64,000 bases of DNA from positions 233,773 through 297,772 of the forward strand of contig BATO01000001.1 in NCBI GenBank assembly GCA_000474255.1. Reading direction: 5' to 3'. The translations under genes were made by a program, and so were the position numbers. Each line of letters opens with the position of its first letter. Within the stretch, counting starts at the first letter, position 1. Source of the stretch: Aquipseudomonas alcaligenes MRY13-0052 (GTDB taxonomy: Bacteria > Pseudomonadota > Gammaproteobacteria > Pseudomonadales > Pseudomonadaceae). Shown here one piece after another: positions 1-8,022 of the stretch. The notes under the pieces are model-generated. The model searched no databases and had not been told where the DNA came from. It saw nothing but the letters and a program-made list of their open reading frames with translations.

Positions 1-471
1 CTGATCGAGCAGGCCGAGCAGGGCATGGACCGCGAGAAGGCCGAGAAGCTCGCGAAGAAGATCAAGAAGGGCAAGGGCTTCGACCTCGAAGATTTCCGCG
101 ACCAATTGCAGCAGATGAAGAACATGGGCGGCCTCGGCGGCCTCATGGACAAGCTGCCCATGCTCGGTGGCGTCAACCTCGCGCAGATGGGCAATGCCCA
201 GGGCGCGGCGGAGAAGCAGTTCAAGCAGATGGAAGCGATCATCAACTCGATGACGCCGCTGGAGCGCCGCGACCCTGAAGTCATCAGTGGCTCGCGCAAG
301 CGCCGTATCGCCCTCGGCTCCGGCACCCAGGTGCAGGACGTCGGCCGGCTGATCAAACAGCACAAGCAGATGCAGAAGATGATGAAGAAGGTCACCGCCA
401 AGGGCGGCATGGCCAAGATGATGCGCGGCATGGGCGGCATGTTCCCCGGCGGCGGCATGCCGAAGATGTAA
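1..471 (+). CDS. ffh: Signal recognition particle protein Ffh, C-terminal part
   Basis: This is the 3' end of the SRP54-type GTPase, which binds signal sequences and 4.5S RNA and delivers ribosomes to FtsY at the inner membrane. The frame is open from the first base of the window (L-I-E-Q-A-E-Q-G before the first Met at 25), so the gene starts upstream. Only the methionine-rich M domain is present. It shows the hydrophobic groove segment with [16 protein letters not shown], the RNA-binding motif [19 protein letters not shown] and a Met/Gly-rich tail ending GGGMPKM. The order ffh-rpsP-rimM-trmD-rplS is typical of gamma-proteobacteria. The identification is secure; the GTPase domain lies outside the window. 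Confidence 0.97.
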   Translation: MIEQAEQGMDREKAEKLAKKIKKGKGFDLEDFRDQLQQMKNMGGLGGLMDKLPMLGGVNLAQMGNAQGAAEKQFKQMEAIINSMTPLERRDPEVISGSRKRRIALGSGTQVQDVGRLIKQHKQMQKMMKKVTAKGGMAKMMRGMGGMFPGGGMPKM

Positions 472-564
472 GTGAAAGCGCTGCAAGCGATCAGTTGCCG
501 GGCCTCTGGCAGCTTGAAATCTGCGGTTTGCAGCGACCACCGACAGGTGGCTGGTAAAAGAGAT

Positions 565-600
565 TTGCAATCGGCCGCATAATCCTTAGAATATGCGGCC
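565..600 (+). promoter_or_regulatory. Putative rpsP operon promoter overlapping a GC-rich hairpin
   Basis: The ffh-rpsP gap holds TTGCAA (565-570), 16 bases, then TAGAAT (587-592), a reasonable sigma-70 promoter about 70 bases before rpsP. The same stretch contains a perfect 8-bp stem, GGCCGCAT (573-580) with ATGCGGCC (593-600), followed by TTT. It could therefore also act as a weak terminator for ffh. Sequence alone does not separate the two readings. Confidence 0.45.
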
Positions 601-665
601 TTTCGGGCCCATGGCCCATGTGTGTGCACAGCTTGAAAAGCACCGACCTATAGGAACGAAGTTCA

Positions 666-917
666 ATGGTAACCATCCGTCTTGCTCGTGGCGGCTCCAA
701 GAAGCGCCCCTTCTACCACCTGACCGTGACCAACAGCCGCAATGCGCGCGATGGTCGCTTTGTTGAGCGCATCGGTTTCTTCAACCCGGTCGCCTCGGGT
801 GCCGAAGTGAAGCTCTCCGTGAATCAAGAGCGCGCCACCTACTGGCTGAGCCAGGGCGCCCAGCCGTCTGAGCGCGTTGCTCAGCTGCTGAAGGAAGCTG
901 CCAAGGCTGCTGCCTAA
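666..917 (+). CDS. rpsP: 30S ribosomal protein S16
   Basis: Small-subunit ribosomal protein of 83 residues, needed for assembly of the 16S rRNA 5' domain. The start [18 protein letters not shown] and the following [21 protein letters not shown] are the hallmark S16 signature, and the length matches the family. AGGAACG lies a few bases upstream of the ATG. It is the first gene of the rpsP-rimM-trmD-rplS operon, with rimM following after 8 bases. Confidence 0.98.
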   Translation: MVTIRLARGGSKKRPFYHLTVTNSRNARDGRFVERIGFFNPVASGAEVKLSVNQERATYWLSQGAQPSERVAQLLKEAAKAAA

Positions 918-925
918 GCAACTTT

Positions 926-1462
926 ATGAGCACGACGCCGGCACAGGCCGAGGACCTGATCGTTCTTGGCAAGATCTTTTCGGTGCATGGCGTACGGGGC
1001 GAGGTGAAGGTGTATTCCTTTACCGATCCGCTGGATAACGTGCTCGATTACCGCCGTTGGACGCTTAAACGCGACAACGAGGTAAAGCAGGTCGAAGTGG
1101 CCAGTGGACGCTTGCACGGCAAGGTCCTGGTAGCAAAGCTGAAGGGTCTCGATGATCGCGAAGTCGCTCGTACTTTCGCGGGCTTCGACATTTGCGTGCC
1201 CCGCAGCGAGCTGCCGGAACTCGAAGGTGACGAGTACTACTGGCATCAGTTGGAAGGTCTCAAGGTCATCGACCAGCAGGAGCAATTGCTCGGCGTCGTC
1301 GATCATCTGCTGGAGACCGGCGCCAACGACGTGATGGTGGTCAAGCCCTGCCCCGGCAGCCTCGATGACCGTGAGCGCCTGTTGCCCTATACGGCGCAAT
1401 GCGTGCTGACGATCGACCTGGAAACAGGCGAGATGCGGGTGGATTGGGACGCTGACTTCTGA
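926..1462 (+). CDS. rimM: Ribosome maturation factor RimM
   Basis: This 178-residue protein binds S19 and assists late maturation of the 30S head. The N-terminal RimM barrel starts at about residue 10 with [24 protein letters not shown]-barrel half follows from about residue 100, with [16 protein letters not shown] and the conserved GANDVMVV. The last residues, [20 protein letters not shown], match the usual family C-terminus. It sits between rpsP and trmD with very short spacers, so co-transcription is expected. There is nothing unusual in it. Confidence 0.97.
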   Translation: MSTTPAQAEDLIVLGKIFSVHGVRGEVKVYSFTDPLDNVLDYRRWTLKRDNEVKQVEVASGRLHGKVLVAKLKGLDDREVARTFAGFDICVPRSELPELEGDEYYWHQLEGLKVIDQQEQLLGVVDHLLETGANDVMVVKPCPGSLDDRERLLPYTAQCVLTIDLETGEMRVDWDADF

Positions 1463-1472
1463 GTTGCATGAC

Positions 1473-2225
1473 ATGAAAAGCATGCAGGTCGAGGTCATCA
1501 GCATCTTTCCGGAGATGTTCGCCGCCATCAGCGAATACGGCATTACCAGCCGAGCGGTAAAGCAGGGGCTGCTCAAGCTGACCTGCTGGAACCCGCGGAC
1601 CTTCACCGAGGACCGCCACCAGACGGTGGACGATCGGCCCTTCGGCGGCGGCCCAGGCATGGTGATGAAGATACAGCCCCTGGAGCGGGCCCTGGCAGCA
1701 GCCAAGGCGTCGGCCGGGGAGCAGGCGAAGGTGATCTACCTTTCGCCGCAGGGCCGCCAGCTCAAGCAGGAGGCCGTGCGCGAACTGGTGCAATCGGAAT
1801 CCATGATTCTGATCGCCGGTCGCTACGAAGGTATCGACGAGCGCTTCATCGAAGAGCACGTCGACGAAGAATGGTCGATTGGCGACTACGTATTGTCCGG
1901 CGGTGAGCTGCCGGCAATGGTGCTGATCGACGCGGTGACGCGGTTGTTGCCCGGTGCACTGGGCCATGCGGACTCCGCAGAGGAAGACTCGTTCACGGAC
2001 GGCCTCCTCGATTGCCCGCACTACACCCGGCCTGAGGTGTACGCGGACAAGCGTGTTCCTGATGTGTTGCTTAGTGGCAACCACGAACACATCCGGCGTT
2101 GGCGTTTGCAGCAGTCCCTTGGTCGGACCTGGGAACGTCGTGCCGATCTTCTGGATAGCCGCTCGCTTTCTGGAGAAGAGAAGAAGCTGTTGGCGGAATA
2201 CATCCGTCAGCGGGACGATAGTTAA
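1473..2225 (+). CDS. trmD: tRNA (guanine-N1)-methyltransferase TrmD
   Basis: SPOUT-class methyltransferase that makes m1G37 next to the anticodon using S-adenosylmethionine, preventing +1 frameshifting. It shows SIFPEMF near the start, the substrate loop [14 protein letters not shown], the trefoil-knot segment [13 protein letters not shown] and the stretch [17 protein letters not shown]. The C-terminal domain carries HYTRPEVY and [14 protein letters not shown] chose the ATG at 1473 (MKSMQVEV, 250 residues), which matches family length. An in-frame TTG at 1464, one base after the rimM stop, is an alternative. Neither start has a clear Shine-Dalgarno sequence, which suggests translational coupling to rimM. 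Confidence 0.96.
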   Translation: MKSMQVEVISIFPEMFAAISEYGITSRAVKQGLLKLTCWNPRTFTEDRHQTVDDRPFGGGPGMVMKIQPLERALAAAKASAGEQAKVIYLSPQGRQLKQEAVRELVQSESMILIAGRYEGIDERFIEEHVDEEWSIGDYVLSGGELPAMVLIDAVTRLLPGALGHADSAEEDSFTDGLLDCPHYTRPEVYADKRVPDVLLSGNHEHIRRWRLQQSLGRTWERRADLLDSRSLSGEEKKLLAEYIRQRDDS

Positions 2226-2267
2226 CGTATCGATGGCAGGCCGGTGGCTTGTCTTAGGAGCGCAGCG

Positions 2268-2618
2268 ATGACCAACAAGATCATTCAGCAAATCGAAGCT
2301 GAACAAATGAACAAAGAGATCCCGGCTTTCGCCCCCGGCGACACCGTGATCGTGCAAGTGAAAGTAAAGGAAGGCGACCGTCAGCGTCTGCAGGCCTTCG
2401 AAGGTGTTGTCATCGCCAAGCGTAACCGCGGCCTGAACAGCGCTTTCACCGTTCGCAAGATCTCCAACGGCGTAGGCGTAGAGCGTACCTTCCAGACCTA
2501 CTCCCCGCTGGTTGACAGCCTGAGCGTCAAGCGCCGCGGTGACGTGCGCAAGGCCAAGCTGTACTACCTCCGCGATCTGTCCGGCAAGGCAGCTCGCATC
2601 AAGGAGAAGCTGGTCTAA
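2268..2618 (+). CDS. rplS: 50S ribosomal protein L19
   Basis: Large-subunit protein of 116 residues located at the interface with the 30S subunit. The start [14 protein letters not shown] and the motifs [40 protein letters not shown] and [15 protein letters not shown] are diagnostic. The ATG at 2268 has TTAGGAG upstream and is preferred over an upstream in-frame start at 2244. It is the last gene of the operon and is followed directly by a strong intrinsic terminator. Confidence 0.98.
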   Translation: MTNKIIQQIEAEQMNKEIPAFAPGDTVIVQVKVKEGDRQRLQAFEGVVIAKRNRGLNSAFTVRKISNGVGVERTFQTYSPLVDSLSVKRRGDVRKAKLYYLRDLSGKAARIKEKLV

Positions 2619-2632
2619 GGACTGCTTCCCTC

Positions 2633-2667
2633 AAAAGCCCGCCCCGGGAAACCGCGGCGGGCTTTTT
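2633..2667 (+). terminator. Rho-independent terminator after rplS
   Basis: A GC-rich inverted repeat (AAAAGCCCGCC ... GGCGGGCTTTTT) sits 15 bases after the rplS stop and ends in a T run. It closes the ffh/rpsP operon. The A run on the other side may let it also serve the opposing kinase gene that ends at 2707. Confidence 0.9.
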
Positions 2668-2706
2668 GTTGGGCCGAAGAAAGCGCAGCCGGTTGCGCTG
2701 GCGAAA

Positions 2707-5700
2707 TCAGGCCGTGCTCATCTCGCCCAGCAGGCTGTGTTCCAGGCGCTCCAGTTCCGCCCGCAGCGCGGCGACTTCGGCGAGCAGTTCGTCTTCGCTG
2801 CCTTCTGCCTCGCAGAGTGCTTCAAGGGATTCGCAGCAGGCGATGAGCGGGCCGGCATGGACGATCTTCGCGGCGCCCTTGATCTTGTGCGCCACTTCGG
2901 CGATTGCCTGCCTGTCGCCGTCGTCGAGAAAGCCCTGCATCAACGCCATGTCGTTACGGTTGCTGTCCAGCAGGGTATCCAGCAGGCGCATGCGCAGCGC
3001 CGGGTCGCGTCCAGCCAACCGCTCGAATTCCTTCAGGTTGCAGGCGGCGGGCATGTGCGCGGTCAAGACGGCCCGTGGCGCGATGCCGACCAACTGGGCC
3101 GCCAGTTCCCCGAGGCTGATCGGCTTGAACAGGCAGGCGTCCATGCCCGCCTGGCGGCAGCGTTCGTGCTCCTCGTTCTGTGCGTTGGCGGTGTAGCCGA
3201 TGAAGCGACAGGGTGTCAGTGCGTCGCGGCGCTCGAGATTGCGAACGGCCCGGGCGAGGTCGTAGCCATTCATGATCGGCATGTTGCAGTCGCTGATCAC
3301 CAGGTCGAATTGCTGCCGTTGCCATAGCTCCAGGCCGCTGGCGCCGTTATGGGCCTCGTTGACCCGATGACCGAGGAAGATCAGCTGCTGCTTGAGCAGT
3401 TCGCGGTTGGCCGGGTGGTCGTCCACCACCAGTACGTCGAGGCTCTGCTGGGGCGCGGCGATCTGCGCAACCGGGCTCGCTTCCTTGCGTGGCAGCGGGT
3501 CGAGTATCTGCAGCGCCAGTTCCACGGTCACGCAGGTGCCGTGGCCGGGCCGGCTGGTCATCTCGATGCTGCCACCCATCATTTCGCACAGGGTTCGGCT
3601 GATGACCAGGCCCAGGCCGGTGCCGCCGATGGTGTTGTTGGGCTGCTGCTGGCCCTGGCTGAAGGGCTGGAACAGTCGCTCCAGGTCCTCGGGCTCGATG
3701 CCCTGGCCGCTGTCCTCCACGAGCAGCGTCAGCTCCAGGCGCTTGTTCGCGATTGCCTGGGCGGCAACCTTGAGAGTCACCCGACCGCGTTCGGTGAACT
3801 TGATGGCATTGCTGACGAGGTTGGACAGCACCTGCTTGAAGCGCAATGGGTCCAGCAGTACGTCGACGCCTGCCTTGGGGTCGAACTCCAGCCTCAGGGC
3901 CAGGCTCTTCTGCCGCGCCAGCCCGTCGAATACCCGCACCACCGCCTCGACCTCTTCGCGGAGGTTGCAGCGCACGGGGCTCAGGTTGATGCGCCCGGAC
4001 TCGATGCGGGCGATGTCGAGGATGTTGCCGATCAGCTCCAGCAGGTTGTTCGCCGAGTCGTGGGCGATTTCGATGGCCTGGCGGTCGAAGTGGTCCTGGT
4101 CGGCGCGCTGCAGGGCCAGTTCGAGCATGCCGATCACCGCGTTCATCGGCGTGCGGATCTCATGGCTCATGGTGGCGAGGAAGGTGCTTTTGGCGCGGCT
4201 GGCCTCATCGGCGCGCTCCTTGGCTTCCTGCAGGTCGGCCACCAGGCGCAGGCGTTCGGTGATATCGATCCAGCCACCGACCACGCCCCTGATGATCCCC
4301 CGGGAATCACGGAACGGCTCGATCCAGTGATAGATGCTGAAGGGCTCGCCCTTTTGGCTCAGGTGGTGGTCGGCCTGCATGCCCTGGCCGCTTTCCATCA
4401 CCGCGTGGTAGTCCTCCAGCATCTGCGGTGAACAGCTGTCGTCACCGAAGAGCCCGTCCAGAGGCGGTGCGCCGATGGCTTGCTCCCGTTCGATGGAGAG
4501 CGCCTCCAGGTAATTGTCGTTGCACAGCAGCAGATGGTTGTCCCGGTCGCGCACATAGATGGGGTGGGGCGTGCCGTTGATCAGCGTCTCCATCAACTGC
4601 AATTGATCGTTCAATGCCCGCTCGGCGCTGGCGCGCAGTTTCATCTGGCGTCGCAGGTAGGCGTTCCAGATCAGCGACACGCTGAGCAGCAGGCCCACCA
4701 CGCCACTCACCTGGTAGATGAGCCTTTCATAATCGCGCCAGGCGGGCTTGGCCACCTCCACCGTGGAGCGCCAACGCTGGTTGACCAGCACCGCCAGCTC
4801 GTCCGGCGGAATGTTGACCAGGGTTTTGTCGAGCACCGACAGCAGCTCCAGGTCGCCACGGCGCAGGGCGAATACCGTGGACTCCAGTTGCTGGGGCACC
4901 ACATCGGATATCCACAGGCGCTCGTCGAAGAAGCGCTGGACCAGGTGCTCGGCGACCGTGCCGGGGAGGATCGCCGCATCGGCGCCCCCATCCGCCGTGA
5001 TGGTCAGTGCCTCGTGCATCGAGTCGTACTCCAGGGGCACGAGGCGGGGATAGCTGGCCAGCAACCATTTCACCAGCTGCGGGGTGCGGGGTAGCGCGAC
5101 GCGTTTGCCATTCAGGGACTCCAGGTCCACCGAGCGGGTATCGCTGCGGCGGGTGACGATCACCAGCCCGGCGTTCATATAGGGGCGGGTGTAGGCCAGG
5201 TCATCGGTGGTGCTGGCCGCCGGATTGAACGCCCCGATCAGGTCGGCCTCACCGGCCTTCAGCTTCTCCACCATCTCCTCCTGGCTGGAGGTGCGGATGA
5301 TCTCGAAGCGCAGCCCCGTGCGCATGCGCACCTGATCGAGGACGTCGGCAGTGATGCCGTGGTAGTTGCCGTCGCTGTCGAAGAAGCTCACCGGCGACAG
5401 GTTGCCGAAGGTCGCGATGCGCAGCACCGGATGCAACAGCAGCCAGCGCTGCTCCTGCTGGGTGAACACCAGGTTGGACTCGGACAGCAGCGGGCCGTTG
5501 CCGCCGCTCCAGCGCTTGAGCAGCTGCCCCTGGCGCTCCGGCGGGATGCTGGCCAGTGCGGCGTTGATCACCTTCAGCAGCTCGGGCTGGTCGTTACGCA
5601 TGGCGAAGCCGAAGCCGCTGCTGGGCATCTTGCTGTAGCCGGCCAGGCGCAGGCGGCCGGCCTGGGTCTGGTTGAGCAGGTAGTTGGCCATCACTAGGTC

Positions 5701-6336
5701 ACCCAGGTAGAAGTCGGCGCGGCCCAGGGCCACGGCGCGCAGGGCCGAGCGCGGGTCGGGTTCGGTGCTGACCCGTGCCAGGGGATAGTGCGCGCGGATC
5801 TTCTCCAGGGGCTGGTAGTCGGCCGGCATCACCAGGTGCATGCCGTTGAGGCCGGGCGACAGCGGGCGGCGCTCGTCATCGCGACTGACCAGCACCGGCT
5901 GGTCCGGCGCGTAGGTGTCGCTGAGCAGCAGTTGGCGATTGGCCGTCTCGTAGGTGTTGGAGGCGCTGAGCAGGTCGATGCGGCCATCCACCAGCGCCAG
6001 CAGGGCCTCTTCCCGGTTGCGGAAGCGCAGCACCTTGATGTCGATGCCGAGCTTGTCGGCTATCACGCCGGCGACGTCGGCGGTGAGGCCTTCGAAGTCG
6101 CGACCGCTGCTGGTGATGTCGAAGGGCGGCAGGTCCGCGCCTATGCCCAGGCGCAGCTCGCGCTTGTCCCGCAGCCAGCGCCAGTCCTGCAGCTCCAGGG
6201 TGGCCTTGGCATCGGTGGGCAATGGGCGGCTGAGCAGTGGCAACTGCTCGTCAGCGGATAGGGGAGGCGCGAGCAGGGTCAGGAGGAAGCCGGCCAGGGC
6301 GCCCAGCAAGGGGCGGGCGAGTGGCGATCTGTGCAT
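2707..6336 (-). CDS. Hybrid sensor histidine kinase, BvgS/EvgS-like, with two periplasmic binding domains
   Basis: An unorthodox two-component kinase of 1209 residues. In order: signal peptide (about 1-28), two SBP_bac_3-type periplasmic solute-binding domains (about 55-290 and 305-530), a membrane helix near 538-560, a PAS domain (about 575-695), HisKA with H-box ATMSHEIRTPMNAVIGM (His near 724), and HATPase with NLVSNAIKF, DSGQGIEPEDLE and GGTGLGLVI. A receiver follows (VLVVDDHPANRELL, acceptor Asp near 1015 in DLVISDCNMPIMNGYD), then an Hpt domain (HKIKGAAKIV, His near 1149). This is the BvgS architecture with a full phosphorelay. No response regulator gene is adjacent, so its partner is elsewhere. 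The ligand cannot be read from sequence; amino acids or other small molecules are typical. Confidence 0.93.
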   Translation of the reverse strand: MHRSPLARPLLGALAGFLLTLLAPPLSADEQLPLLSRPLPTDAKATLELQDWRWLRDKRELRLGIGADLPPFDITSSGRDFEGLTADVAGVIADKLGIDIKVLRFRNREEALLALVDGRIDLLSASNTYETANRQLLLSDTYAPDQPVLVSRDDERRPLSPGLNGMHLVMPADYQPLEKIRAHYPLARVSTEPDPRSALRAVALGRADFYLGDLVMANYLLNQTQAGRLRLAGYSKMPSSGFGFAMRNDQPELLKVINAALASIPPERQGQLLKRWSGGNGPLLSESNLVFTQQEQRWLLLHPVLRIATFGNLSPVSFFDSDGNYHGITADVLDQVRMRTGLRFEIIRTSSQEEMVEKLKAGEADLIGAFNPAASTTDDLAYTRPYMNAGLVIVTRRSDTRSVDLESLNGKRVALPRTPQLVKWLLASYPRLVPLEYDSMHEALTITADGGADAAILPGTVAEHLVQRFFDERLWISDVVPQQLESTVFALRRGDLELLSVLDKTLVNIPPDELAVLVNQRWRSTVEVAKPAWRDYERLIYQVSGVVGLLLSVSLIWNAYLRRQMKLRASAERALNDQLQLMETLINGTPHPIYVRDRDNHLLLCNDNYLEALSIEREQAIGAPPLDGLFGDDSCSPQMLEDYHAVMESGQGMQADHHLSQKGEPFSIYHWIEPFRDSRGIIRGVVGGWIDITERLRLVADLQEAKERADEASRAKSTFLATMSHEIRTPMNAVIGMLELALQRADQDHFDRQAIEIAHDSANNLLELIGNILDIARIESGRINLSPVRCNLREEVEAVVRVFDGLARQKSLALRLEFDPKAGVDVLLDPLRFKQVLSNLVSNAIKFTERGRVTLKVAAQAIANKRLELTLLVEDSGQGIEPEDLERLFQPFSQGQQQPNNTIGGTGLGLVISRTLCEMMGGSIEMTSRPGHGTCVTVELALQILDPLPRKEASPVAQIAAPQQSLDVLVVDDHPANRELLKQQLIFLGHRVNEAHNGASGLELWQRQQFDLVISDCNMPIMNGYDLARAVRNLERRDALTPCRFIGYTANAQNEEHERCRQAGMDACLFKPISLGELAAQLVGIAPRAVLTAHMPAACNLKEFERLAGRDPALRMRLLDTLLDSNRNDMALMQGFLDDGDRQAIAEVAHKIKGAAKIVHAGPLIACCESLEALCEAEGSEDELLAEVAALRAELERLEHSLLGEMSTA

Positions 6337-6778
6337 GGGGCTTTCCTTTTGCCGGATCCACGAGGGCCGCCGAGGGCGAACGGCAGCGGCGGTAGCGGAA
6401 AATAGCTCATTCCGAATCGCACAAAATCACCCTCAGGAGGGCTTAGGAAGCGTCTGTCGTGTGATGGTGGCGAGGGCTTACACCGAGTGCTCCTGGCGCC
6501 GAGGAACACGCCCGGCGGGCCGGAGTCGTCTCGTGCGGCGATCCTGGGGGTGGCAGCCGGATGGCGTTGCGTCGGGCCTGCTGGCCAAGGGTGCTGCCGG
6601 GTGCGCCGGGCTGTGGAATAATCGCGCCGCCGCAGGGCCAGGTCCCTGGGCAACTCCCGTGAAGGTGCTGCGATCGGCGGCCAGCGGGAGCCGTTCTGCC
6701 CGTTCGCAAGCGCACAACAACGACAACAGACATCGCACGAGTGGCAGCCACATTGGGTTGTATTCAGGTAGTAGTGGC
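6337..6778. other. Divergent intergenic region without a recognisable gene
   Basis: This 442-base gap separates the kinase (minus strand) from the thioesterase (plus strand) and should hold both promoters. Short open frames are present on both strands but none has a plausible start with a ribosome-binding site or family resemblance. No strong terminator, repeat or RNA was recognised. Confidence 0.5.
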
Positions 6779-7204
6779 ATGACCCCGAGAGAGCAAGAGA
6801 TCGCCCGGCGCACCGCCTTGTCCGAAAGCCGCGTGACCAAGGCGGTATTCCCGCCGACCACCAACCATCACAACACCCTGTTCGGCGGCACTGCGCTGGC
6901 CTGGATGGACGAGGTGTCCTTCATCTGCGCCACGCGCTTCTGCCGACTGCCGCTGGTGACCGTTTCCACCGACCGCATCGACTTCAAACACCCCATTCCC
7001 GCCGGCTCCATCGTCGAGCTGGTCGGTCGCGTGGTGAAGGTGGGCAACACCAGCCTCAAGGTCGAGGTGGAGGTGTTCGTCGAAAGCATGTACGAGAACG
7101 GCCGCGAGAAGGCCATCACCGGGGTGTTCAGCTTCGTCGCCATCGACGAGGAGAAGCGTCCGGTGCCGGTGTTGCCGGAATCGGCCATCGAGCAGGCGGC
7201 CTGA
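6779..7204 (+). CDS. Acyl-CoA thioesterase, hot-dog fold (YciA/BACH-like)
   Basis: A 141-residue single hot-dog domain protein expected to hydrolyse acyl-CoA thioesters in the cytoplasm. The region NHHNTLFGGTALAWMDEVSFICATRF matches the catalytic helix of the cytosolic acyl-CoA hydrolase family, with the conserved N-x-LFGG and Asp. It is followed by the strand VSTDRIDFKHPIPAGSIVEL and VVKVGNTSLKVEVEVFVE. The ATG at 6779 gives the standard family length; the longer open frame upstream has low-complexity Arg/Ser content and is not credible. The gene stands alone, convergent with the next one. The substrate chain length is unknown. Confidence 0.9.
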   Translation: MTPREQEIARRTALSESRVTKAVFPPTTNHHNTLFGGTALAWMDEVSFICATRFCRLPLVTVSTDRIDFKHPIPAGSIVELVGRVVKVGNTSLKVEVEVFVESMYENGREKAITGVFSFVAIDEEKRPVPVLPESAIEQAA

Positions 7205-7223
7205 TCCGGCTCGCAGGAGTGGG

Positions 7224-7898
7224 TCAGTGGCGCAGGGCGATCTTCAGCGAGGCCTGGGACAGGTCGATGTTGCTCAGGGTCAGGCTGCCGAAGCTCTGGT
7301 TCTGGGGCGCGCCGGCGACGCGGACATTGTCGAAGCGCAGCTCGCCGATGGAGCTGGGCAGGCGCACGTTGATCGAACCATCGGGATTGATGGTCGAGCG
7401 CATGTGGCGGGTGTCGTAGACCACGTCCTTCATCGAGGTCTCGGCCTCCAGGCTGTCCAGCACCGGCATCACCAGGCGGCTCAGTGCCTTGACGGTGCCG
7501 ATGCCATCGCCGGCTTCGGCCTGGACGAACAGGCCTTGCAGCACCTCGTCCAGCCCCTGGGCGCTGACATCGCTCATTTCCGCATCGCTCAACGGGCGCA
7601 GGCCCTTGGGCGTGTGCTGCTGGGACATCGCGCTGGGGGTCTGCTGGATGTCCGCGCTGGCCATCTGGAAGGGGCTCATCAGGGCCGCGATCAGGGTGGC
7701 GGCCAGGCGCAGGTTGTTCTGCTTCTTCAGGGCGCGGTCGAGTTGCCGGCGGCTCAACAAGCCTTGTTCGATCAGCACCTCGCCGAGGCGCTTGTCGCAG
7801 GTCAACTGGAGTTTGATGGCGGCGTCCAGCTGCTGGCTGGTGATCAATCCCTTGTTGACCAGGATCTGGCCAAGACGTGATTTCTGCTGATTCGACAT
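7224..7898 (-). CDS. Unknown protein with GspE-N/MshEN-like domain
   Basis: A 224-residue protein I cannot assign. Residues about 8-60 contain two copies of the short helical motif seen in the N-terminal domain of type II secretion/type IV pilus ATPases (RLGQILVNKGLITSQQLDAAI, then RLGEVLIEQGLLSRRQLDRAL). A hydrophobic stretch follows (LRLAATLIAALMSPFQMASA, about 63-82). The C-terminal half contains LSDAEMSDVSAQG, which resembles the motif at the start of some secreted or surface FilF-like Pseudomonas proteins, and is rich in beta-strand-like sequence. The GspE-N motif ahead of a possible membrane or secretion segment is odd, since no secretion ATPase lies nearby. The start at 7898 has only a weak ribosome-binding site. 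Confidence 0.75.
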   Translation of the reverse strand: MSNQQKSRLGQILVNKGLITSQQLDAAIKLQLTCDKRLGEVLIEQGLLSRRQLDRALKKQNNLRLAATLIAALMSPFQMASADIQQTPSAMSQQHTPKGLRPLSDAEMSDVSAQGLDEVLQGLFVQAEAGDGIGTVKALSRLVMPVLDSLEAETSMKDVVYDTRHMRSTINPDGSINVRLPSSIGELRFDNVRVAGAPQNQSFGSLTLSNIDLSQASLKIALRH

Positions 7899-8022
7899 GG
7901 TGCTCGACCGGATTGGAGTGGTGGCAAGGTGAAATCATCCTCTCGTAGGAAGAGGCTGTCACCCAACAAAGGATAGGCTTACATGATCGCTTGTCCGTGT
8001 GCTGGCTCGACGATTTTTCGTA

